Assembly (NCBI GenBank): GCA_035772735.1
Contig: JASDFA010000027.1
Coordinates: 33,152,001-33,216,000 of the forward strand
Reading direction: 5' to 3'
From: Datura wrightii
Taxonomy: Eukaryota; Streptophyta; Magnoliopsida; Solanales; Solanaceae
DNA: 64,000 nucleotides
Positions 1 through 10,785 of this stretch are shown here, piece after piece; the first letter of the stretch is position 1; each line of letters starts with the position of its first letter. The position numbers and the translations under genes are program-made. Below the pieces are notes generated by a model, which searched no databases, was not told where the DNA came from, and was given only the letters and a program-made list of their open reading frames with translations.

Positions 1-25
1 ATTGCCAACCTACCTGGCCTCTGGG

Positions 26-2190
26 TGTCACTACCCGAACATAGGCCCGAATTGAGACACGAGACAAGGAACCCTGAGAGGCTCCAACTTGACCTATGGC
101 ATGAGCATTACATCTAACTCAATCATCATAAAGCGGAAGATAAACATAATTAACATAACGGAATCTACGTACATATATATCAAGTTAAAACTAAATCAAA
201 CAACGACAAGCTAATTTCTACATAATGTCTGAAAAGCCTATGAGCTAATGGGACAGCTCCCGCAACTAGCTCGACTAAGTTTGAAGCTGAAAGGAACATA
301 ATAAACTATTAATGACTGAACATCCTCAAAGGATGAGAACTCACCAACAACTAGCTAGACAGGTCATAGAGGGAGGCAGGGGATAAAGATGTTGCTGAGA
401 CTGATTCCTCAAACCTGTATCATGAAACAATACAACATAGAGTATGCGGTCAGTACTTGGAATGTACTGAGTATGCATGTTAAGTGAAAACGGACAGTTA
501 AAATACATAAGAGTTCATAAGAGTAGGACAACATGATCATAACATAAATATCATAATGTAAACATAAGGGCTCAAGGTTTTCAAAACATTCATAAATCAG
601 TAATAATCATAATCATGGAAAAAAAGCTTCATTCAACATAACTTGAGACTAAGTAATGTAAATATAACCATGCATAAATCGTGAGGAATAATGGGAGGAC
701 TCGTCATAACTGACACCATCATGATAGAGCTTACATGATGTCTCAACTATCTCACTCAAGTGGGCAGAGCCATCCCAGTCTTTCAAGGAAAGGACGTGCG
801 GTATGTGATCTCACAAGAAGGAGGATCCATTAACATTTGAATATATATAAACCTACGGTGGCACGTAGTTCTGAGACACCGGCATAGTCCTTTCAACGCC
901 GGGCTACTCGGTGCTAGACATTGCTCCCAAAAACATGCACATGGCTCATATCATAATCATAAATCATTCATAAAGTACATGACCAATTATAACATAACAT
1001 ACTTGATCATACATGGAATACATGATTAGCCATGAAAAAGGGCCCATAAGTTGGCCAAGAGTCATAAATCCATAAATCATGAAATCCATACATACTTGTA
1101 AAATATTTATATACTTGATATTCATAAATTCATGATGAGCATTTGAGAGAAATCATATCATAAGGCATAAATCATAATGGGCTAAAGAACATCAAGATCA
1201 TAATGAAATCATAACTTGACTTTTCATGAAATATACATAATTGGGAATAATTTTGTGGATATTCGAATATATAAATTTATAATTGAAATAGTTATAAAAT
1301 CTACCCATAAATCATAGAACATGATTTGATACATGAAGAGAATTGACCCACAGATAGATCATAGAAAAATTTACAAGAATTGGGATAAACCCCATAAGGT
1401 CATGAAACTTGAATCTAGAATTGAAATCCATGGAATTAAGATGAATTTTAGAGCATGAGAGTGAAAGGAACTCTAATTCATAGCTTCACATACCTGGGTA
1501 AATTGATTTCACACTCCCACTTGAAAGCCCAAAGGAAGATTGAAGGAAATTGATGAAATTCCTCAAACTTGATCTTCAAGGAAGGCTCAAGGTTTTATGC
1601 ATGGAGTGGGGATTCTTAGAATAGGTTTTATCCCCCTTTAAACACTCTATTCAGAACTTAATACGATGTAGTTTAGGACCCTTGGGCTTAGGAATGATGA
1701 AAATGCCTTAATAAATAACCTGGAAATTCTGCACTGCTAGTGATAACAAGCGTCTCAACGGACTGTTATTGGCTCCAACGGTCCGTTACACCCCTGGTTG
1801 TTTCACCTTGAATACCGAACCCAAACCTTTTACCATGATAGGTTCCACCAGTCGTACCCAGCTCCAACGACTCATGGAAACCATCTGTTGTCACCACTGC
1901 TCATCTTCTAGAATTCCTCCCAACGGACACTTACAATGACCATGACTCGTTACTTCCTCCCTGAACAAGACCCACCTCATAATGACTTACATCCAATTAC
2001 CCCTTACATCAAACAATGGGTCGTTCCTAGACCCATCACCCCCAAGTCCAAACCTATAGCATCTCTCACCAGGGGCACATCCAACTGGTCGTTAGACCCA
2101 CCAACGATCCATTTTGAGAAAACTTTTCAGGTTTCTGCTACTTTTTATTTCAAATCCCGAGTTGGTCTTAGGCACTTTCAGCTTATTACA
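26..2190 (-). repeat. 3' LTR of chromovirus C
   Basis: It starts on the minus strand with TGTAATAAGC right after the polypurine tract and ends with GTGACA, giving TG...CA ends and about 2165 bp. It matches 7210-8192 and 62820-64000. The upstream (U3) part at 1740-2120 is rich in short boxes such as CAACGGTCCGTT, CAACGACTCATGG and ATGACTCGTTA. A perfect 7-bp stem-loop (TCAGTAC, 7-nt loop, GTACTGA) lies at 450-470 and is also found in the D and family A LTRs. The open frame at 1936-2220 falls inside the U3 part and has no recognisable product. The left flanking 5 bp is CTGGG; no partner TSD can be seen because the other LTR is truncated. Confidence 0.88.
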
Positions 2191-2204
2191 ATTCTCCCCC
2201 TTGG
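2191..2204 (-). other. Polypurine tract of element C
   Basis: The minus strand reads CCAAGGGGGAGAAT directly before the LTR start TGTAATAAGC. This is the expected plus-strand priming site of an LTR retrotransposon. Element D has a closely similar tract before its own 3' LTR. Confidence 0.85.
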
Positions 2205-2429
2205 GAACATTCGTCCTTGAATGTGGGTAAACATACTGAAAAGCTGGGAAATATGCAACTACCATGCCAATTACTAAACATTTAAGATGAAAACTGACGG
2301 AGTAACTAACTCCAGACTAAAATACATGACTGAACTGAATTCACGAATCACACATACATACATTGACATGAATGAAAGTGGGGCATATGAACTGAGCATG
2401 AAACTAAATAGAGTTTTAGGGAGAAAACT

Positions 2430-2927
2430 GATACCTCAAGATGGAACTGAGCCGAAAGGAAGAAGATGCGGGTATCTAGCCATCATATCTGCTTCAGCTT
2501 CCCACATAGCTCCCTCAACATACTGATTCCTCCAAAAAACCTTAACTGAAGCTACTTCTTAGTTTCTTAGATTTCAAAGTATTTCTATTAGAACCTCCTC
2601 ATAACTAAGGTTGTCCTTCACACCTATGCTCTCCACTAGAACCACTAGAGCCGGATCACCCAAGCACTTCTTTAAGAGCGATACATGGAAAACTGGATGA
2701 ACTGACGCTAATTCTGAGGGCAACTCCAACTCATAGGCCACCTTGCTAACACATTCACAATCCGGTACGGGCCAACATAATGAGTTTCCCCTTCTTTCCA
2801 AACCTCATCATCGCCTTCATGGGAGACACCTTCAAAAACACCCAATCATCAACTTTAAGCTCAAGTTCTCTCCTCCTCACATCTGCATATGACTTTTGGT
2901 GACTTTGAGCTATTTTAAACCTTTCCC
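2430..2927 (-). pseudogene. Integrase C-terminal and chromodomain-like tail of element C
   Basis: Minus-strand translation gives the segment VHPVFHVSLLKKCLG, then a SYEE stretch, then after a frame change VKVFWRNQYVEGAMWEAEAD and RYPHL. In Del/Tekay chromoviruses this is the end of pol. The WRN..VEGA.WE pattern is the chromodomain-like module thought to steer integration toward heterochromatin (family knowledge). At least one frameshift separates the two halves. The last recognisable codons lie near 2430, about 240 bp before the polypurine tract. Confidence 0.75.
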
Positions 2928-3790
2928 TTATAAGCTAAACTTTCTCCAAACCTCATGAACCGAATTTGGTCCTATCAGTGTAGCCTTACCGACCTCAAAA
3001 CAACCAATAGGTGATCTACACCTCCACCCATACAGAGCCTCAAACGGAGCCATCTGAATGCTGGAATGATAGCTGTTGTTATATGCAAACTTGATGAGAG
3101 GAAAATGATCATCCCAGCTACCCTTGAAATCAATCACACACCTCTAAACATATCCTCAAGAGTCTGAATGGTTTGCTCCACCCGACCATCTATCTGCGGG
3201 TGAAATGCTATGCTAAACTTGACCAGAGTACCAAGTCCCTTTTGAAACAATCTCCAAAAATAGAAGGTAAACTGAGTACCTCTATCTGATATGATGGAAA
3301 AGGGCACTCCATGCAATAGAACTATGTCCGGAATGTACAACTTAGCAAAATCCTCTACTGAATCAATAGTTTTGACCGGTAGAAAATAAGTCGCTTTAGT
3401 CAACCTACCTACAACAAACCAAATAGAGTCATACTGTCGACGAGTGCGAGGAAAACTTGTAATGAAGTCCATATTGATCTCTTCCCACTTCCAAGTAGGA
3501 ATACCAATGTCTTGAAACACACCTCTAGGTCTTTGATGATTAACCTTCACTTGTTGACAATTTGGACACCGCCACAAATTCTGCTATGTCCCTCTTTATG
3601 CCATTCCACCAATAGACTTCTCGTAGGTCACGGTACATATTAGTGGCACCTAGATGAATAGAGTATCTAGAACCGTGGGCCTCGTGCAACATCCAATCTC
3701 TCAAATCACCAACATTCAAAACACACAAGTGACCCTGATATCGAAGAACACCATCTCCCCCTTGGGAGAAGACCTCTACCTTCTAATTCT
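2928..3790 (-). pseudogene. Integrase of element C (catalytic triad still present)
   Basis: The integrase joins retroelement cDNA to host DNA. Read 3790 to 2928, the frame shows the zinc-binding CPNCQQVK segment at 3540-3577, then the core with MDFIT (first Asp), SDRGTQF (second Asp) and VEQTIQTLE (Glu), so the D,D,E residues all survive. The downstream GSWDDHFPLIKFAYNNSYHS block and EALYGWRCRSPI follow after a break near 3134. Three short frames cover what should be one domain, so stops and shifts prevent a full product. Element D has lost two of the same three catalytic residues. Confidence 0.85.
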
Positions 3791-5585
3791 AGACAACTTC
3801 CTTAAATTTCACGAAAATAGGATCCTCGTCTTGCCTAGATTTAACATCAGTCACCAAGGATGATTCTGACCTATTCTGGACAATAACTTCATCATTTGTC
3901 GAGTCAACCAAACGAACTCCCAATCGTGCAAGTCGATGCACGTCCTTCACCAACACCTTCCTCTCCTCATTTACATGGGACACACTCTCCATAGAAAGCC
4001 TACTAAGAGCGTCTGTTACCACATTAGCCTTGCCTGGGTGGTAAAGGACACTTATATCATAATCCTTGAGTAGCTCCAACCACCTTCTTTGACGTAAATT
4101 GAGATCCTACTGGGTAAACACATCTTGTAGGTTTTTGTGGTATGTAAACACATCTACATGGACCCCATACAAATAGTGTCTCTAAATATTCAAGGCAAAT
4201 ACTAGCATCGCTAATTCGAGATCATGAGTCGGGTAGTTCTTTTCATTTACTTTCAGCTACCTGGAAGCATAAGCTATAACTTTACCATGCTACATCAATA
4301 CAAAACCAAGGCCAATCCTCGAGGCGTCACAATACACCACAAACCCATCGGTACCCTCGGGTAGGGTCAACACAGGTGCTGAAGTGAGTCGAGTCTTCAA
4401 CTCTTGGATGCTCTTCTCATAGGCCTTCGACCATTGAAACTTTACTTTCTTCTGGATCAATTTAGTCAACGGTGCTGCAATGGATGAAAACCCATCAACA
4501 AACCTCCGATAGTAACCAGCTAAGCCCAAGAAACTCCTAATATCTGAAGGATTTACCGGTCTAGGCCAATTCTTCACCACTTCTATCTTTCGAGAGTCCA
4601 CCTGAACACTCTCACCTGACACCACATAACCCAAAAATGCCACTGAGTTTATCCATAACTCGCATTTGCTAAATTTAGCATATGACTGACGATCCTTCAA
4701 AGTCTATAATACTACCCTTAAATGAGCGGCATGCTCCTCCTCGCTCTGAGAGTATATAAGAATGTCATCTATGAACACAATAACGAACATATCCAAGTAT
4801 GGCTTGAACACCCTATTCATCGAGTCCATAAAAGTTGCGGGAGCATTCGTTGGTCCAAAAGACATGACTACTAACTCATACTGACCAAACTGCATTCTGA
4901 AGGCCATTTTTGGGATGTCACTCTCCCGAACCCTGAGTTGATGGTATCCGGACCTAAGGTCTATCTTCAAAAAGCACTTAGCACCCTGAAGATGGTCAAA
5001 TAGATCATCAATCCTAGGATGAGGATACCTGTTCTTGAAGGTAACTTTGTTTAATTTCTGATAATCAATGCACATCCAAAGGGAACCATCCTTCTTTCGA
5101 ACAAATAGAACTAGCGCACCCCACAGGGATTTGCTAGGTCTAATGAAACCCTTGTCTAAGAGGTCCTTAAATTGCTCCTTTAACTTCTTTAGCTCAGATG
5201 AGGCTGTTTTGTAAGGAGGAATAGATGTAGGCTGCATATCAGGAAGAAGGTCAATACCAAAATTGATCTCCTTTTTGGGAGGGATTCCCGGTAGATCATC
5301 TGGAAACACTTCTAGATATTCACATACTACCGGAACTAATTGAATAGTTGAGATCTTGGACGAAGCATCCTTAACCCTAACTAGGTGGTACACACAACCC
5401 TTAGAAATCTTCTTTCTAGCCTCAAGGCAGGAAATGAAATGACTTAGAGGCACAGCTGAACTGCCCTTCCCCTCTAGGACTGACTCACCCAAAAATCTGA
5501 ACTCTACCGCACGTGTTCTACAATTAACTAAGGCATAAAATGCATGTAGCCAATCCATGCCGAAGATAACATCATAATCTATCAT
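3790..5585 (-). pseudogene. Reverse transcriptase and RNase H of element C
   Basis: A long frame at 4704-5585 carries the protease-RT linker (GMDWL, IPPYK) and most of RT: LDKGFIRPS, IDDLF, SKIDLRSGYHQLRV-like, and the catalytic FIDD at 4764-4775. A stop near 4703 interrupts it. The next frame (4290-4700) continues with the RT thumb (FLGYVVSGE, RSFLGLAGYYRRF) and the start of RNase H (VYCDASRIG). RNase H breaks up between 4290 and 4080 and resumes with LLKDYDISVLYHPGKANVV.DALSR at 4079. The RT copies the element RNA into DNA and RNase H removes the template; the domains are recognisable but not continuous. Confidence 0.88.
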
Positions 5586-5589
5586 GGCT

Positions 5590-5800
5590 AACTCTACTAG
5601 ATATGCTGAGATAATTTTCTAAAGAATTGTGACAGGGTAGATTCTATAAACCCATCAAGCTATAACTGAATCACCAACTGGATTAGAGACTGAGAAGGGT
5701 TCTGGTAGGATTTCGGGAATGACTTTGAAACTACTAGCAACATAGGGCATCACAAAAGACAAAGTAGCCCCTGGATATAACTAAGCATATACATCAAGGT
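5590..5800 (-). pseudogene. Aspartic protease remnant of element C
   Basis: Between the gag remnants and the RT frame, the minus strand encodes a PGATLSFVMPYVA segment, the active-site neighbourhood of the gypsy protease, in this clade usually preceded by LLD. The aspartate position reads Tyr here (TAT) and a stop lies two codons before it. More stops follow before the GMDWLHAF segment. The protease that would mature the polyprotein is therefore dead. Confidence 0.7.
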
Positions 5801-5849
5801 GGAAAACTCGTAACATACCAGTAACCACATCTGGTGAAGTCTCCTACTC

Positions 5850-6999
5850 CTATCGAGATGCAAGGGCATAAAACATGTTCTGGCACTGACCACCACTTGC
5901 ACTGGTGGACGCACCCTGCTGGGCCGGGCGTGCTGGCACTGCTTCTGATCTGGTAACTTGAGCACGACCTGTACCATTACCCTGTCTAGCCAAGGCACAC
6001 TTCTAGCGTATGTGGCTGGATCTACCACACCCAAGATAGATATCAGATCCCATCAAGCACTCTCCTATATGATTCTTGCGACACTTCCCATAGGCCAATA
6101 AAGTACGCTCTGTCTAAATGCTACTTTGGCCCCTCGAACCTGAGGCCCTACTCCCCTAATCACCTCATGGTTTGGATGGTGCACTGGCCGATAATGGTGC
6201 TGGAGCTAACTGTCTGTCCTAGCCCTCTTAGCCTCTCTCCCTCTCAGATACACCATCTCCATCTGCTAGGCGTGCAAAACTATGCGTGGAAAATCAATGT
6301 TCTAATGAAGCATGGAGATCCCGCAGTCCTTGTCTAGGTAGTCCGTCACTCGATATACAAACCTTCTCACTCGAGCACTCTGATTAGCCACTAGCTCCAG
6401 TGCATACTTGGATAGATGAGTGAACTCCAAAGCATACTCCTGGTCTGTCATGTTACCCTATTTCAGGTTCACAAACCCAGCTGCTTTAATCTCCCTCATC
6501 TCACGAGGGAAGAACTCATCTTGAAATGCAGTGTGGAACTCATCCCAACCAATAGGGCTTGCACCCACTACCCTACTATCCTTTCATTGCTTGAACCAGA
6601 TACGCCTAACCCCTTTCAACTGATATGAGACTAGATCAACGCACTCCTCTCCGATCACCCCCATGATTTGGGTGATCTTTAGAACCTCATCGATGAACTC
6701 GTGTGGATCCTTGTCCACCTTTGACCTAAGAAACTCTGAAGAGCTCATTCTCAGAAAATCTCTCACTCGTGTCGCCGCTGTATTTTCAACTGAGGGAAAT
6801 GCGCCACCGCCTGTTGGTTGACCAGGGTGGTCAAGGCTTGAGCTAGCATCTATATGGCTGCCTTGAACTCAGTGTGGGCAGCTGGCTTCGGTACATGCTC
6901 CTCATGGGTTGGTAGGGCCTGTTGGTGCCCATCTCCATTGCCATTCTCGTGGCTGTTTCCATTTTCGTTTCTCCTTCCATTAACTCGACGAGGAGGCAT
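5850..6999 (-). pseudogene. gag of element C, degenerate
   Basis: The start is placed at the ATG with complement at 6997-6999 (MPPRRVNGRRNENGN). It follows the PBS by about 190 bp, and element D starts gag with MPPPRGNGRR at the equivalent place. The capsid part is visible at 6584-6766 (FIDEVLKITQIMGV, LVSYQLKGV) and a decayed zinc knuckle (GCGRSSHIR.KC) near 6010-6040. Several in-frame stops and frame changes separate these. Gag would form the virus-like particle and bind the RNA. Confidence 0.78.
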
Positions 7000-7193
7000 G
7001 ATTCTACAAACATGTATATCATGAGTTAGAAGGATAGAAAGACATTTCTTCTCATGACATAGATCATAAAAGAAGGGAACATTTCCTAAATATTTCATAG
7101 CCCCTTCGTCATAAGTGTGGCGCGCTTCACACCTATGAAAAAGGCTCTACTTAACGTGGCTTTCAAACACCCTAGGACACTTCAAAACCTAAT

Positions 7194-7206
7194 GCTCTGA
7201 TACCAA
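7194..7206 (-). other. Primer-binding site of element C (initiator Met tRNA)
   Basis: The minus strand reads TTGGTATCAGAGC, starting 3 nt after the LTR end. It is the complement of the 3' end of plant initiator Met tRNA, the usual primer for Del/Tekay and copia elements. Confidence 0.92.
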
Positions 7207-7209
7207 GTT

Positions 7210-8192
7210 TGTCACGACCCAAACATAGGCCCAGATTGAGACACAGGACAACAAACCCCGAGAGGCTCCAAGTTGACTCATGGCATGAACATGATATCTA
7301 ACTCAATCATCATAAAGCGGAAGATAAACATAATTAACATAGCAAAAGTCTACATACATATATATCAAGTTAAAACTAAATCAAACAATGACAAGCAGAT
7401 TTCTACATAACGTCTGAAAAACCTCTAACATAATTAATGAGCTGATGGTACAACACCTCCAACTAGTTCGACAAAGTCTGAAACTGAAAGGAACATAATA
7501 AACTATAAATGATTGAACTTCTTCAAAGGATGAGCATTCACCAATAACCATCTACATAGGCCAGAGAGGGAGGCAGGAGCTAAGGATGCTACTGAGACTG
7601 ATCCCTCAGACCTGTATCATGAAACAATACAGTATAGAGTATGCAGTCAATACTTGAAATGTACTTAGTATGCACGGTAAGCGAAAACAGATAGTTAAAA
7701 TACATAGGAGTTCATAAGAGTAGGATAACATAATCATAACATAAGTATCATAATGTAAACATAAGGGCTCAAGGTTTCCAAAATATTCATAAATCAGTAA
7801 TAATCATAATCATGGAAGAAAAGCTTCATTTAACATAACCTGAGACAAAGTAACGTAAACATAACCATGAATAAATCGTGAGGAATAATGGGAGGACTTG
7901 TCATAACCTACACCATCATGATAGATCTTACATGATACCCTAACTATCTCACTCAAGGGGGCAGAGTCGTTCCAGGCTTGCCAGGCAACGGACATGCAGT
8001 TTGTGATATCACGAGAAAGGGGATTCATTAACATTTGGATATATATATAAACCTATATGGCACGTAGTTTTGAGACACCGGTGTAGTCCTTTGAACACCG
8101 GGCTACTCGATGCTACACATTTCTCCCAAAAACATTCACATGGCTCACATCATAATCATAAATCATTCATAAAGTACATGACCAATTATAAC
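7210..8192 (-). repeat. 5' LTR of element C, 3' part only
   Basis: It matches 26-1000 (the same end of the other LTR), beginning at the PBS side with TGTCACGACCC on the plus strand. The match stops abruptly near 8192 in the sequence gaccaattataaca, and the U3 part, including the palindromic boxes, is absent. The shared stem-loop is present near 7648-7668 but decayed (CAATAC...GTACTT). Confidence 0.85.
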
Positions 8193-9222
8193 ATTATGGC
8201 ATTATGGTCAGTGATGCCATTATGGCATAAAATAAGTCCATTCGTGGATGGATTGTAATATAGCCTTATAGGCCTGAATATAGTCCTTTCAGATGTCATA
8301 TAGTTCCTCTGAGTGATCTATAGCCCCTTAGGCAATGATACAGCTAGCAACCTTGAGGTTGGTCGACGAAAGGCTATGTTAGGTAGGGTCAATCGCAACC
8401 GAGAAGTACTACACTTTATTTTCAAATCTATCTGTAGCAGCTAATCACAATATACATGCTTACGACTTACTTACAAGGACATAGGTCGTATCACTATACA
8501 AGGGGAATAACTTGCCGAATAGGTTAGCCTTAACATACTTCAATTAACGATTTTCATTCATCCCCACAGCTCCCAACCTGTAGCCGATAATCCCACCAAA
8601 TTGGTGCCCTATGCTAAGAGAATAAGGCTATTTTCAATACTAGGACTCGGCAAATAATGGTATCTTTCAACAACATTAACTACAACTCAACTTTATTAAA
8701 TTCGGCCTAAAACTTATAAATTTCCGAGAGTTTAGAAGGTAGAAATGCTTACCTATCAATTGTAGCTGCTTAGAATACAATTAGAAGTGATTTCTATAGC
8801 TTTTACTCAGCGGGGATTCGGTACTTCGAGCGAGTTTTTAAGAAATAACTCCACAGGGACATTCCTTGTGGGCTTGGAACTTGTTATCTAAGATGAATTT
8901 GTGTTTGAACGAAGTTTAACAACGTAATTCAATGAAAATAACTTGAAAAGTTGAGGGGAAAAGTCATAGGGTTGGGGTTCTAATCTTGGGAAATATTTGA
9001 TGAATGAAACTTAAACTGCCCATCGCGCTAGGCCAGGGGTGCGACGCGCCGTCCATGGCGCCGGGCTGGCAATGCGACACGGCGCGACGCCCAGCCTCCT
9101 GCTTGCATGGTACCGTGCTTGCAGACTCACCCCAAGCCCTTTCTTGTATGCGTCGTACCCCAAAACTCTCAACATATGTACGCACACATTGGTTAAATGA
9201 TAGAAATCTACAGGGTGTAACA
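8193..9222 (-). repeat. Family A LTR fragment, 5' part, reverse orientation
   Basis: On the minus strand it starts TGTTACACCCTG at 9222, like the family A LTRs at 40724 and 51225. It contains the matching blocks around 8460-8540 (compare 41480-41580) and 8230-8360 (compare 42770-42910). It ends where A2 has its position about 42910, so about the last 1000 bp are missing. A GC-rich stretch at 9020-9120 with a CGCCGTGTCGC box is the U3 part. The overlapping open frames at 8964-9322 are by-products of the GC-rich DNA. Confidence 0.82.
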
Positions 9223-9319
9223 ATAACAAATTAAAATGATTAAAAAGATATAAACATGTGTGAATATGAAATATATATGAAAAAGGGAATTTATCACTCA
9301 AAAAATGAATAGAAAGGTG

Positions 9320-10785
9320 CATAAATATTTAAAAGAAGATCAGAACTTTCTTGTCTAATCATATGACTCCATCCAATCCTAATATGCATCATCAAACCCA
9401 TCCTCCTCTTCTGATATTTCAATAATTGTATCTTCTGAATGTTGTGCATTAGATGTATTATCAACGACATAAACGGATACATCTTCTCTTGACCATCTAA
9501 AGTCACTGTCATCTAATCTAGTTGAGGGACCAATGTCATCATTAGCCTCCCTCGAAAATGTGTCACTTATATTAGGACAATTCTCTTCCTATAGATCTTA
9601 CAAATCAATTGGGATTTTATTTCTTTCATAATAAACATCTTTCTCAACCGGATCTGCCACATTAAAAACTTGATGAACTTGTGATGCCAACACAAAAGGA
9701 TCATCTTTACTGCATAACTTGTTGAAGTAAACCCGACTTAACCCATATTCATCTACTTCATTGTGAAACCAATCACATCTAAATAATGCAGCACTATAAC
9801 AACCATAATAATCAATCTCAATGATATCTTTAATAACTCCCTAATAAATATCCTCACAATCTATGCATTCAGGTCTCTAGCACTAGAAAAACTATCTGTT
9901 GTTGCTAATAAAGTCACTCCACTATTTTGAGTCTTGTGTGAGGCGTCACGATTTTTTATATGAAATCGTTATCCATTAATAAAATATGCATTATATCTTT
10001 TGTCCATCACATTAGGCCCTTTATCAAGCCATATTAAATGATGAGGTACTTCAACATTTTTAACACTATCCTCAAACCAATTGCTGAATTCATGACTATG
10101 ATTCCTTGCTCTTGCCCATGCATCTAATCTAGTATGATTACTCATTAAATTCTTATGTTCCCTGCAATCATAAATATCAAATTTAATTAGTAGGTCTTTA
10201 TAAATAGATCATAGCATACCTTATCATAAAAAATTAGAATTATTATATAATTCATCTTCCTCGATAAAATTTTCTACTTGTTCATCTCCAGTGTTGAATA
10301 GGGCATACCGATATGCTTCATAAAGTAACTATGAATCCATTAAAAAAGTGTAATTCTTTTTCTTCTCACTTACAATTAGATGACCTATCTTAGAGAATAC
10401 TAATGAAAAATTCTTAATGCATTCCTCATCCTAATCTTGGTACCTACTGAATCTTGTCTTCACTCCATCACGTAGGTATCTAAAACAAAAAATCAAGTAC
10501 TCCTCAGCCAGAAAACCCTCTGCTATTGATGCTTCTGGACAAGATTGATTATGAACAAATGCCTTCACTTTACATAGGTTCCTCTCAATGGAATCCATTC
10601 AACGAAGATAAGTTGGACCTCAAGCTTAATTTCATTCACCAAAGGAACAGGTAAATATGGCAATATATCAAAAAATGTTGGATGAAAAATCATTTCAAGG
10701 TTGCATATTATTTCACCAATTTCAGACTCTAGTTTTTGAAGATCTATTTGCCTTATTACCTTACTACATGCACACGATGTGATAT
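9320..10785 (-). pseudogene. CACTA (En/Spm, TNP2-like) transposase, C-terminal part
   Basis: Read from 10785 down, the minus strand encodes a DUF4218-like block (ICNLEMIFHPTFFDILPYL, then AFVHNQSCPEASIAEGFLAEE), then a DUF4216-like block (WLDKGPNVMDKRYNAYFING, NRDASHKTQNSGVTLLATT) and the DDPFVLASQVHQVFNV motif near 9680, ending in an acidic tail near 9390. These are the C-terminal domains of CACTA transposases that cut and paste elements with CACTA ends. Several stops are present (for example right after YFING). The N-terminal catalytic part is missing: the D retrotransposon begins at 10786 in the middle of the DUF4218-like block. Confidence 0.82.

Larger units (their letters stand above)
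26..8192 (-). mobile_element. Ty3/gypsy chromovirus C (Del/Tekay-like), degenerate, right LTR truncated
   Basis: On the minus strand the order is LTR, PBS for initiator Met tRNA, gag, protease, RT, RNase H, integrase, chromodomain-like tail, PPT, LTR, which is the gypsy order. The two LTRs look roughly 85-90% alike by eye over the first 200 bases next to their inner or outer ends, so the insertion is old. The right (5') LTR stops matching near 8192, where family A LTR sequence begins in reverse. Internal frames carry several stops and shifts, so the element cannot make a full polyprotein. The integrase catalytic residues nevertheless survive. The same polyprotein lineage occurs in element D at 10786 with different LTRs. 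Confidence 0.9.

Noticed and set aside
1936..2220. 94-codon open frame on the plus strand
   Set aside because: It lies in the U3 of the C LTR, antisense to the element, with no recognisable motif.
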